Positions 25,820 to 33,413 of a DNA stretch of 48,182 nt are shown piece after piece. A model generated the notes under the pieces. It worked only from the letters and a program-made list of their open reading frames with translations, did not search any database and was not told the origin of the DNA. Source of the DNA: Mameliella sp. MMSF_3455 (GTDB lineage: Bacteria > Pseudomonadota > Alphaproteobacteria > Rhodobacterales > Rhodobacteraceae); assembly GCF_030733205.1 (NCBI RefSeq), contig NZ_JASHJL010000039.1:1-48182 (forward strand), given 5' to 3'. The translations under genes and the position numbers were made by a program. The first letter of the stretch is position 1. Each line of letters begins with the position of its first letter.

Positions 25820-27133
25820 TCAGTTCCCCCGCGCGATTTCACGGATGTCTTTCGAGACTTTCGAGATGCCCTGCAGCACCAGCAAAAGCCCACCCATCAC
25901 CATGACCCATTTCATCGGCCATAGCGGCACTTCCCACTCGTTGAAGCTGATCTCGCCCCAGCGGATGTTCGGATCGGCCCATTGATCCAGACCAAAGCCG
26001 CCGACCATCTCGCCAAAGGAGATCTGTCCGCGCGCCCAGTCCGAGACCACCGCATTGCCGGAGGGCACCGCGATCGCGTCCATCGCAAAGATCCAGGACG
26101 TCACCAGCAGCGTGCCGGCGAAGATGAAGAAGAAGATCGAGGTCAGAAGATCGACCCAGGCCTTTTTCGGCTTGGTCAGCGGGGCATAAAAGATGTCGAC
26201 CCGCACATGGCTTTCGGTCAGCATCGCGTAGGCACCCGCGATCAGGTATTGCATCCCGAACATCAGGTACATCGCCTCGTGCGCCCAGTTGGTCGGTGAC
26301 CCGAAGACATAGCGCGCGATCACCTCGTAATAGTAGACGAAGACCGCGATCACCGCCCAGTAGGCGACGAACTCGCCGCAGAACAGCGACAGCCGGTCGA
26401 TCCAGTTCTGCGCATAATCGCTGTCGTGCCTGGGCCCTTCCTCGGCCTCGGCGGCCATCAGCGCCTTTTCGGCTTCCGACATTTCCTCGTGCGGTGGCAG
26501 GGCCTCGTTCGCGCGCCGCACCAGCATGGGCATCAACACGAAATCCAGCGCCAGCAGGGCCAGGATGAGATACAGTCCGTACCCCGCCGCGCTATCCCAG
26601 AAGGCGCGGGTTTCGGCGGCCTCATCGCGCAGGGGGGTGATATCCTCTTGCGTCGCGCGGGCATCGGTCAGGCGCTCCTCGCCCTTGGACACCGTGTCCT
26701 GTGCCCTCTGCAGGCGGCGCTCGGCACTACGCTTGGCAAAGCTGCCTTCCTCCGCCTCGTCAAAGGCGTCCTGAAGGTCCGCCATTCCGGCCCGCGCCTC
26801 TTCGACACGGCTTTCTTCGCGGTCCAGCACCCGCTGCGCCACGCGCAACTGGTTCTCGTAGTCCGACAGGACCGAGCGTGCATCCTGCGTCTGCCCGTTC
26901 GCAAAGAGGATGAACAGGAAAATCGGGATATAGACCAGTCCCAGCAGGTTCTTGAGGTAGAAGCGATGCAGGCCAATGATTCCGCCGGTGACGCCGATCA
27001 TGTAGGCCAGCGGCAAGGTATAGCGTTTCTCGGCCCTCTGGGGGCGTCGCGACAGGATCATCGCGATGATGGGAAAGACGATCAGCCCCACCCAGTAGAG
27101 CCAATGTGGAAGCGTGAAGCTGAGACCGGGCAT
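25820..27133 (-). CDS. TRAP small permease with N-terminal TM2-like and coiled-coil extension
   Basis: A 437-residue membrane protein more than twice the usual DctQ size. Residues 40-80 contain a TM2-like hairpin (LPLAYMIGVTGGIIGLHRFYL, then a second span), with the GxxGxHRFYL motif. Residues about 83-180 are a charged, heptad-rich coiled coil. After a further span (185-203) and an acidic linker comes the DctQ domain (about 245-435, WAVIAVFVYYYEVIARYVFGSPTNWAHEAMYL). The extension is in frame and well coded. It could regulate or scaffold the transporter. The gene starts 87 bases from the receptor stop. Confidence 0.82.
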   Translation of the reverse strand: MPGLSFTLPHWLYWVGLIVFPIIAMILSRRPQRAEKRYTLPLAYMIGVTGGIIGLHRFYLKNLLGLVYIPIFLFILFANGQTQDARSVLSDYENQLRVAQRVLDREESRVEEARAGMADLQDAFDEAEEGSFAKRSAERRLQRAQDTVSKGEERLTDARATQEDITPLRDEAAETRAFWDSAAGYGLYLILALLALDFVLMPMLVRRANEALPPHEEMSEAEKALMAAEAEEGPRHDSDYAQNWIDRLSLFCGEFVAYWAVIAVFVYYYEVIARYVFGSPTNWAHEAMYLMFGMQYLIAGAYAMLTESHVRVDIFYAPLTKPKKAWVDLLTSIFFFIFAGTLLVTSWIFAMDAIAVPSGNAVVSDWARGQISFGEMVGGFGLDQWADPNIRWGEISFNEWEVPLWPMKWVMVMGGLLLVLQGISKVSKDIREIARGN

Positions 27134-27219
27134 TGACGGTCCTCATGGTTTGGCATGACAAGGAAAGCGCCCGGCACACGTCTGGCGCCGGGCGGAAACG
27201 ATCTTTGCGGTCGAACCGA

Positions 27220-28320
27220 TCAGAGCTTGAGTTCAAGCCCCTGGGTCAGCGCCGGGTCCACATAACCCAACGAGCCGGACATCATGTAGTCCAGCTGGAT
27301 CTTGAAGACGCGCGCAGCCTGCGGATCGCGGTTCGCGTAGTCGAACCAGACCGGAACGGCGACCTCGGTCATCAATTCCACGTCGTCCTGCGTCAGGCGC
27401 GTGACCTCGGTGCCGTCGGCCTCGAACTTGGCCCATGCGTCCTGGTCGGCCTTCTGGATCGCGGCATGGTGCATGTCGGAATAGACATGCGTTTCCATTT
27501 CGACGAACTGCTTCATCTGCGGGCTAAGCGCGTCCCAGGCAGCCTGACCCACGGTGATGTCCATGATGTCGACCGGCTGGTACAGCGACATGAAACCCGG
27601 AGGGCCCATGACGATGTAATCCGTCACCTGGCTGAAACCGAGCGCGTAGTTGACCGCCGGCCCAACGTAGTCGGCCACGTCGATCGTGCCCTTTTCCAGC
27701 GCCGGGAAGATTTCCGAACCGGGCAGAACCGTGGTTTCGGCACCGATCTGGGTAAAGATCTCGGCCACCATGCCGCCGGGCAGACGCATCTTGCGGCCCG
27801 CGAAGTCGTCGATCGAGCGGATCGGCACCTTGGAGTGGATGATGTTCGGGCCGTGGTGGACGGGCCCCACGAAATGCATGCCCTGCGCGGCGTAAAGCTC
27901 GCGCGCGATGTCGATACCGCCGAGCCCGTAGTAAAAGACATCGAATTCATGCGGGTTGCGCAGGCCCAGAGGGATCGAGGTCAGGAACGTGGCCGCCGGA
28001 ATGATGCCCTGCGCGTAGATCGTAAAGGGGTTCACCGCGTCCAGAACGCCGTTCTTGACCGCGTCGTACAGCTGAAAGTCCCCCACGACGTCATTTGCGC
28101 CAAAGGGCTGGAACGCCAGTTCGCCGCCGGTCTTTTCCTCGATGGTTGCGCACCAGTCCTTGAAAATCTGCAGGCCGGCGCCGCCGGGCCAGCTGGTCTG
28201 GATCTTCCAGGTGGTGGTCTGACCCTGCGCCGTTGCGAGATGCGGGGCCGCAAGAGTTGCCGCGCCGGCACCAGCCAAGGTGCGCAGCGCTGCGCGCCGC
28301 GTTGAGATATTTCGTGTCAT
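27220..28320 (-). CDS. TRAP transporter substrate-binding protein, Tat-exported (TakP-like)
   Basis: A 366-residue receptor with a twin-arginine-type leader (STRRAALRTLAGAGAATLAAP, cleavage near residue 32, ATA|QG). The mature sequence resembles TakP-type receptors: WKIQTSWPGGAGLQIFKDWCATI, FAGRKMRLPGGMVAEIF, PGSEIFPALEKGTIDVADYVGPAVNYALGF and YQPVDIMDITV. TakP proteins bind 2-keto acids or lactate, often with a metal. GGGAGGACGAAG precedes the ATG. It leads the third TRAP operon; ligand is inferred by resemblance only. Confidence 0.9.
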   Translation of the reverse strand: MTRNISTRRAALRTLAGAGAATLAAPHLATAQGQTTTWKIQTSWPGGAGLQIFKDWCATIEEKTGGELAFQPFGANDVVGDFQLYDAVKNGVLDAVNPFTIYAQGIIPAATFLTSIPLGLRNPHEFDVFYYGLGGIDIARELYAAQGMHFVGPVHHGPNIIHSKVPIRSIDDFAGRKMRLPGGMVAEIFTQIGAETTVLPGSEIFPALEKGTIDVADYVGPAVNYALGFSQVTDYIVMGPPGFMSLYQPVDIMDITVGQAAWDALSPQMKQFVEMETHVYSDMHHAAIQKADQDAWAKFEADGTEVTRLTQDDVELMTEVAVPVWFDYANRDPQAARVFKIQLDYMMSGSLGYVDPALTQGLELKL

Positions 28321-28543
28321 CTTCGTCCTCCCATTTATCCAGGCGCCCGATCATGACGGAACCGGGCTCCCTAGGGGCAACTCTAAGTCCGCCCCATGAA
28401 ATTGGTAATATTTTCTTTCCGAAACCGCAAAGAAATCTTCGACACATTCTGAATATCATAGGTATAGCTGCACCCCGGCAAGGGCTGCCCCACAACGGGC
28501 GGCGAAAAAATTCTAAAAATACCAACGGGTTAATCCTGGCCTG

Positions 28544-30178
28544 TCAGGCCACCCGAGACCGGCAAAGACAGCTTGCCCGGATCGGCACATCTGCCCGGGC
28601 GAGGGCGACGTCGAGCGCCGCCCTGACATGAGCACGCTCCACCGTCTCGCCGCGCCGGGCCAGGCATTCGTCCAAGCCATGCAGCGCCCAGACGTTGCGT
28701 GGATGCTGGCTTGGACGCGGCAAGGCACCGTCAAGACCAAGATCGGCCCGATAAACCGCCTCGGCCTCGGCGTAGTGTCCGGCATCCATCAGCAAGGCGC
28801 CCAACGCGTGCCGCGTGGGCTGCGGCCAGGACCAGGGCTCTTCGTATTGCAGCCCGTCATCCAGTGCGACCGCCTCGCGCAAGCGGGCCAGACCCTCCTC
28901 GTACCGTCCAGCCTTGTAGGCGACCTCGCCCAGCATCATCTGCTCGGCCACTGCCAGAACGTCGCGCGCGGTGTTGTTGAACAACATCCGCTCCTCCGGG
29001 ACCAAGGCATAGGCATCGGCAAAGGCCTCTGTTGCGGCCGCCGCCGCGTCGTGCCGCCCCAGGTTGGCCAGCGCGACAGCCCGGGCGTAGAGGATCAAGG
29101 CATTGGTCGTCGTATAAAGTTCGGTGTCCTCGGGCAATTCCAGGTCCAGCACATGGGACCACATGCCGAAGCGGATGTAGACATGCGGCAGGGCCGCTAC
29201 GAATGTCTCGAACAGGTCGGGATAGACCCGCACCACCTCGTCCGGCACCTCGGCGCGCAAGCGTGTGGCCGCGTCCAGGGCCGCCGCCTTCTGTCCCAGG
29301 AACATCGCCCCGTAGAGTGCAAAATGCAAATTGTGGATGCGGTAGAGCGCGTAGAAATTCGCGGCCCCCGACCGCCTCTTGAAGGTCTCGTCGACCCTTG
29401 CCGCGGCCAGGTTGCGCGACAGCACGTTCTGGTAATCGCCGCACAGCACGTCGATGTGCGTCGCCATATGCACCAGGTGCCCCGCGTCCGGCACCAACCC
29501 CGTCAGGCGGTCACCGTGGGGCAGCGCCCGTTCCGGATGCGGCGACATTTCCATCAGGTGGATATACATGTGCAGCAGCCCGGGATGGTCCCAGGCACCC
29601 GGCACCTGGTCAAAGGCCCTCTCCAGCACCGCCATCGCTTCGGTGGTCGATGCCTCCGGGTTTGGCTCACCGCGATGATGGTCCCAAAGCTGCCAGGGGG
29701 TACGGTTCATCATCGCTTCGGCATGCACAAAGATGACATCCAGATCGTCGGGAAACTGCGCATAGACCGGCTGCATCGCGGCGGAAAACTCGTCGTTGAA
29801 CGGCTGGTAATCCTCGATGCCCGGGTCCTGCGGATAGCGCGCGGCCAACGCCTCCAGCAGGGCTCGCTCGACCGGCGTCGCCCCTTCCACCGCCAGCCCG
29901 GCGGCCAGTGCCGCATGGGCGCGGGCCAGGGCCGGCGCCTTTTCCTCGGGGGTAAAAACCTCCCACGGCTTGTTGTAATTCGGCCCTATGGCATAGGCGA
30001 TGCCCCAATGGGCCAGCGCACACGCCGGGTCGGCCTCCAGCGCCCTTTCAAAGCAAAGAGTCGCCTCTTCGTGGTTGTAGGCAAACAGCCAGACCAGTCC
30101 CCGGTCCAGCCAAAGCTGCGCCTCTGGAACGGTCACGACCGGACGGCCATAGGTTCCGAGATCATAGTAATCCGACAT
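28544..30178 (-). CDS. TPR-repeat protein with conserved His clusters, function unknown
   Basis: A 544-residue all-helical protein without a signal peptide. TPR-like repeats are clear (LFAYNHEEATLCFERALEADPACALAHWGIAYA near 31-63; AGRYEEGLARLREAVALDDGLQY; AGHYAEAEAVYRADLGLDG). Its centre holds His-rich motifs HPGLLHMYIHLMEMSPHPERA (198-218) and HLVHMATHID (234-243), which resemble a widespread TPR family of unknown function with a HMPxHI motif. The ATG at 30178 has GGAGGGG upstream; a longer reading is unsupported. It is alone on its transcript and divergent from the DUF4139-like gene. Metal binding by the His clusters is speculative. Confidence 0.85.
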   Translation of the reverse strand: MSDYYDLGTYGRPVVTVPEAQLWLDRGLVWLFAYNHEEATLCFERALEADPACALAHWGIAYAIGPNYNKPWEVFTPEEKAPALARAHAALAAGLAVEGATPVERALLEALAARYPQDPGIEDYQPFNDEFSAAMQPVYAQFPDDLDVIFVHAEAMMNRTPWQLWDHHRGEPNPEASTTEAMAVLERAFDQVPGAWDHPGLLHMYIHLMEMSPHPERALPHGDRLTGLVPDAGHLVHMATHIDVLCGDYQNVLSRNLAAARVDETFKRRSGAANFYALYRIHNLHFALYGAMFLGQKAAALDAATRLRAEVPDEVVRVYPDLFETFVAALPHVYIRFGMWSHVLDLELPEDTELYTTTNALILYARAVALANLGRHDAAAAATEAFADAYALVPEERMLFNNTARDVLAVAEQMMLGEVAYKAGRYEEGLARLREAVALDDGLQYEEPWSWPQPTRHALGALLMDAGHYAEAEAVYRADLGLDGALPRPSQHPRNVWALHGLDECLARRGETVERAHVRAALDVALARADVPIRASCLCRSRVA

Positions 30179-30252
30179 GGCCCCTCCTGCTGCCGGATCA
30201 TCATAACAGGATTCCCAGAAACCGGGACAAAGACGCGCCCCGACAGCCGCGG

Positions 30253-30273
30253 CGAAAAAATGAATTTTTTTCG
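30253..30273. promoter_or_regulatory. A/T-rich inverted repeat in the divergent TPR/DUF4139 region
   Basis: CGAAAAAA and TTTTTTCG flank a 5-base spacer, a perfect 8-bp inverted repeat in otherwise GC-rich DNA, midway between the two divergent starts. The half GCGGCGAAAAAAT also occurs about 1.7 kb away, downstream of the TPR gene near 28500-28512. It may be a protein site or a bent-DNA element; a TATGAT -10-like box for the TPR gene lies at 30200-30205. Confidence 0.4.
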
Positions 30274-30363
30274 GGATATCCACCAAGGACGCGGGCAGGT
30301 GATGCGTCGTAGACTCTGACCACGGCCTTTCAGCCGTCCGCGAATGACGAGGAGTCGACGACC

Positions 30364-32274
30364 ATGACCAAATCCATTTTCCTGCCCGCCCTGCTGGCAA
30401 CCACCTGTCTTGTTTCCACCGCCCTTGCCTCTCCGCAGATCACCCGGATCGAACTGGGACAAGCCGGGATCGCCCGTTACACTTTCATCGCGCCGACAGA
30501 GGGCAACACGCTGTCTTTTGACGTGCCGATGCGCGATTCCGACGACGTGCTTGCCTCGCTCGTCGTGCGAGATCCTTCGGGCGGCGTCATCGACCTGCAG
30601 ACCGACACGCCCGGCAGCAGCCTTGCGGCGCTGGCGGACACCATCTTTGCCGGCGGTGTACCGCGCACGACAGAGGGGCTGGTGCGGGCCATGATCGGTG
30701 AGACGCTGGAGGTCACCACCGCCCGCGGCGCCTTCACCGGGCGCGTCATGGGCGTGGGCGAAACCCAGATCGTCGAAGAAGGCAAGGACGTGACCCGCAC
30801 CACCGTCCTGATGCTGACCGAGGACGGCGTGCAGGACATCGTGCTGACACCCGGTGCCCAGGTCACCTTTTCCGAGGAGGTCGCGGCACAACTGGCCCGC
30901 GCGATGGATGCCGACCGGCGCGATAGCAAGACCCGGCGTTTCGACCTGACGCTGGAGGCCGCGGACGCTCGCGACGTGCACCTGTCCTATGTGACAGAGG
31001 TCGCGGCGTGGAAGAATTCCTGGCGGCTGCTGCTGGACGAAGGCCGGTTCCAGGGCTGGGCCACGGTCGAGAATGTCTCGGGGCAGGATTGGGACGACGT
31101 GGCACTGACGCTGACCACCGGCTCTCCCGTCGCCTACCGGCGCGAACTGATCGACCCGCTGTATATTGCGCGGAACGATCCCCCCTCGGGTCCGCGCCCG
31201 ATCAAGGCGGCGCCCGACCTGGGCGTCCGGGCATTGGCCGCCCCCGCCGCAGAAGCCGCTTATGCCCCCGCGGTCAAGGAAATGCTGGCGCTCGATCTTG
31301 CCAAACCCTCTGGCACGGCCCGCGCAGGCGAGGCCCTGAGCGGCGCGGGCATCCTGCGCTATGCCATGCCGCAGCCCGTCGACCTCGAAGACGGGCGCAC
31401 CGCCAACCTGATGTATTTCGACATGGCAATCGAACCCGAGATCCGGGCGCTGTACCGCCCGCAAAAGACCGGCAAACAGGTCCTGATGGCCGCTTCGCTG
31501 CAGGCCGATCAGGCACTGGCGCCGGGCCTGGTCTCTGTTCAGGATGCCAACGGTTTCGTGGGCGACGCGCCCTTTACCGGCATGTTGGCTGGACAAAGCC
31601 GCCTCTTGCCCTTTGCCGAGGCCACGGGCGCCGTGGTCAACACCGACCGCCGCCAGACCCAGCGCATTTCCGCGATGATTTCCGGCGGAGAGCAGGTGAC
31701 CGTCAACCTGATCACCCTGCGCACGACCCGCTATGACGCCACTCTGCCGGAAGAAGCGACGCTCTTCTCGGTCGAGCATCCCGGCGGCTTCGGAGAACTC
31801 GACCGTGCGCCGGGCAAGGTGGAACAGGGCGACGGTTTCATCCGGGTGACCGTGCCCGTCGAGGCGGGCGAGGTCTCGTTGGACGTCGTGGAACGGTCCG
31901 TCAGCCGCCGCCAGTATTCGCTGGACTCGGGTGACTTCGAGCGGTTGGTGCTGGATGTGCGCGCCGGGCGGATCGCGGTCGACGCGCCCCTGGGCGAAAG
32001 CTTTGATGCCGCGCATGACCTGCTGCGCCGCGCCCGCGCCATCCAGCAGGAGATTTCCTCTCTGGAAGACCGCCAGCGCGAATTGTCGAGCGAACAGGGC
32101 CGCCTGCGCGCGAACCTCGACGCGGTCGAGGTCGAGAGCCTGCGCAATCGCTACATCGAGGCTCTGGACAGCACCGAGACGGAAATCGTCGCTGCGGCGG
32201 ACAAGCTTGACACTTTGCGTGGCGAACTGCGGACGGTCGGGACAGATCTGATCGCGCTCTTCGATCCCAAGTAA
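30364..32274 (+). CDS. Exported DUF4139-like protein
   Basis: A 636-residue secreted or periplasmic protein. The signal peptide ends after ALA (residue 22). Beta-rich segments such as VTEVAAWKNSWRLLLDEG, WATVENVSGQDWDDVALTLTTGSP and the late VLMAASLQADQAL region match DUF4139/mucoidy-inhibitor-like proteins, but the usual N-terminal coiled coil is missing and a short helical coil instead follows at the end (about 550-625, LEDRQRELSSEQGRLRANLDAVE). Biological role of the family is unknown; envelope function is likely. GAGGAG precedes the ATG. Confidence 0.78.
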   Translation: MTKSIFLPALLATTCLVSTALASPQITRIELGQAGIARYTFIAPTEGNTLSFDVPMRDSDDVLASLVVRDPSGGVIDLQTDTPGSSLAALADTIFAGGVPRTTEGLVRAMIGETLEVTTARGAFTGRVMGVGETQIVEEGKDVTRTTVLMLTEDGVQDIVLTPGAQVTFSEEVAAQLARAMDADRRDSKTRRFDLTLEAADARDVHLSYVTEVAAWKNSWRLLLDEGRFQGWATVENVSGQDWDDVALTLTTGSPVAYRRELIDPLYIARNDPPSGPRPIKAAPDLGVRALAAPAAEAAYAPAVKEMLALDLAKPSGTARAGEALSGAGILRYAMPQPVDLEDGRTANLMYFDMAIEPEIRALYRPQKTGKQVLMAASLQADQALAPGLVSVQDANGFVGDAPFTGMLAGQSRLLPFAEATGAVVNTDRRQTQRISAMISGGEQVTVNLITLRTTRYDATLPEEATLFSVEHPGGFGELDRAPGKVEQGDGFIRVTVPVEAGEVSLDVVERSVSRRQYSLDSGDFERLVLDVRAGRIAVDAPLGESFDAAHDLLRRARAIQQEISSLEDRQRELSSEQGRLRANLDAVEVESLRNRYIEALDSTETEIVAAADKLDTLRGELRTVGTDLIALFDPK

Positions 32275-32285
32275 CGCAAAACGGC

Positions 32286-32309
32286 CGCCGGCCTCTTGCA
32301 GGGCCGGCG
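32286..32309 (+). terminator. GC-rich hairpin after the DUF4139-like gene
   Basis: An 8-bp stem (CGCCGGCC with GGCCGGCG) closes an 8-base loop 11 bases after the stop codon. No T-run follows, so termination may be weak or Rho-dependent. Confidence 0.5.
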
Positions 32310-32811
32310 TCCGCCATCCCGCACGACGGCGTGATGCTTTTGCCGGGTTCCGGGCCGTTCCGGGGGTGGCAAGCGCGCCACGTCCGGACCGACCCCGCGC
32401 CCGGCACAAGGTTGCGCGGGGCGGCGCTGCAGGTTGGTGGAACGCGGCCCGCCGCGCCGCCAACCGAACGGATCGACTCATTGGCAAACCAAATGCAGGC
32501 CCATGCCAACAGCTGGCCTACCCCGGCACCGACCGACGCTCGTGCGGATCTACGTCAACCACTCCTACAGCCGCGAGGAACGCGATCGCGGCCTTACGCT
32601 AGCAGCCCCCGCTGACTTTGCGCGGCACTTGACCACTGCAACCGCCCACCCAGTTAGACAAGACAAGAGCTCTGCGCATCGGGTGACTGCGCAACTTGCG
32701 CCAATGGGCATAATCACCAGCCGAGCGCCGGTCGCGGCAGGATGCAAGATCCGTGGCGGGCAAGGTACCCTCCATCGGGCACATCCTCTGTTCGTCGCTA
32801 CAGGCAAAAGA
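32310..32811. other. 500-base stretch with no recognisable gene
   Basis: The open frames here start without ribosome sites and show no family features or signal sequences. Composition is less GC-rich towards 32640-32800 than the flanks. I see no tRNA, repeat or IS end. It may be an old gene remnant or regulatory DNA. Confidence 0.4.
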
Positions 32812-32837
32812 AAAAGGGGGCCTCGTGGCCCCCTTTT
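32812..32837 (-). terminator. Intrinsic terminator of the small secreted-protein gene
   Basis: On the minus strand an 11-bp stem (AAAAGGGGGCC with GGCCCCCTTTT) and 4-base loop are followed by a T-rich run (TTTTTCTTTT), a textbook Rho-independent terminator 15 bases after the stop codon at 32853. Confidence 0.9.
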
Positions 32838-32852
32838 GTCCGAACATCCAGA

Positions 32853-33113
32853 TCACCTTGTGGAAACGACTGGCGGACTGGACGTCATCGCGTCATGAAC
32901 GGCCCGCTGGAAGGTTGCTTTCTTCCGGTCGATCAACTCGATCCGGGTCTTCCGGTTGCTGGGCTTTTCATTCTGGATCTGGACGATTTCGGCCAGCGTG
33001 TAGACGCCGGGCGGCAGGCCCAGTTGTTTTGCCATCAAGTCGACGGTTTCATTTGCGAATGCCGGTCCGGAAATGGCGAACATCGTGGCGATCAAAGCAG
33101 CTTTCGTGAACAT
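32853..33113 (-). CDS. Small secreted protein, function unknown
   Basis: An 86-residue protein with a clean signal peptide (MFTKAALIATMFAISGPAFA, cleavage after residue 20) and a 66-residue mature part rich in Lys, Arg and Pro, with LGLPPGVYTLAEIVQIQNEK and no cysteine or membrane span. GGAGGAAG precedes the ATG; an upstream in-frame start lacks a site and would bury the signal peptide. It has its own terminator and lies behind the tandem-heptamer repeat, making it a likely target of the SARP-like regulator. LPPGVYTLAEIVQI is reminiscent of small Rhodobacteraceae exported proteins of unknown role. Confidence 0.78.
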   Translation of the reverse strand: MFTKAALIATMFAISGPAFANETVDLMAKQLGLPPGVYTLAEIVQIQNEKPSNRKTRIELIDRKKATFQRAVHDAMTSSPPVVSTR

Positions 33114-33196
33114 TGTACTTCCTCCAGGCTTTTTGAGTTGGGTGACACACAGGCTTCTGCGCGTATCTCCATTCAACCATGGAGGCAGGAACGGAC

Positions 33197-33236
33197 TGTC
33201 AAAGGGGTGTCAAACAGGTGTGAAAACAACGCGAAA
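33197..33236. promoter_or_regulatory. Tandem heptamers at 11-bp spacing, candidate SARP operator
   Basis: TGTCAAA (33197), TGTCAAA (33208), TGTGAAA (33219) and the degenerate CGCGAAA (33230) recur with exact 11-bp period, each separated by 4 bases. SARP-family activators bind direct heptamer repeats of one helical turn just upstream of promoters. On the minus strand each TTTGACA copy contains a perfect -35 element TTGACA for the small secreted-protein gene, 84 bases from its start. Confidence 0.7.
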
Positions 33237-33361
33237 CGAGCCGTGAAAGAGATGAAAATGCCGATTTGGTGCGTTCTCAAGGGCAATAAGCGCGTCTCAC
33301 CGGCCATTTGATCAAGACACCCGTTCTGAAACGTCAGTTGTCTCTGTGGGATGAACGGCCT

Positions 33362-33396
33362 TTGCCGGGCGATGGCCAAGGGACACCGCCCGGCAA
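33362..33396 (-). terminator. Hairpin after the protease gene
   Basis: A perfect 10-bp stem (TTGCCGGGCG with CGCCCGGCAA) with a 15-base loop starts 18 bases downstream of the protease stop on the minus strand. No T-run follows, so it may only partly stop transcription before the heptamer repeats. Confidence 0.55.
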
Positions 33397-33413
33397 TCGC
33401 GCCGTCAAAGGGT

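Noticed and set aside
30133-32487. Minus-strand frame of nearly 800 codons over the DUF4139-like gene
   Set aside because: It lies antisense to a gene with a clear signal peptide and ribosome site and has no recognisable domains.
32434-32898. Plus-strand frame in the gap after the DUF4139-like gene
   Set aside because: No ribosome site, no signal peptide, no family resemblance, and it runs into the strong terminator and the opposite small gene.
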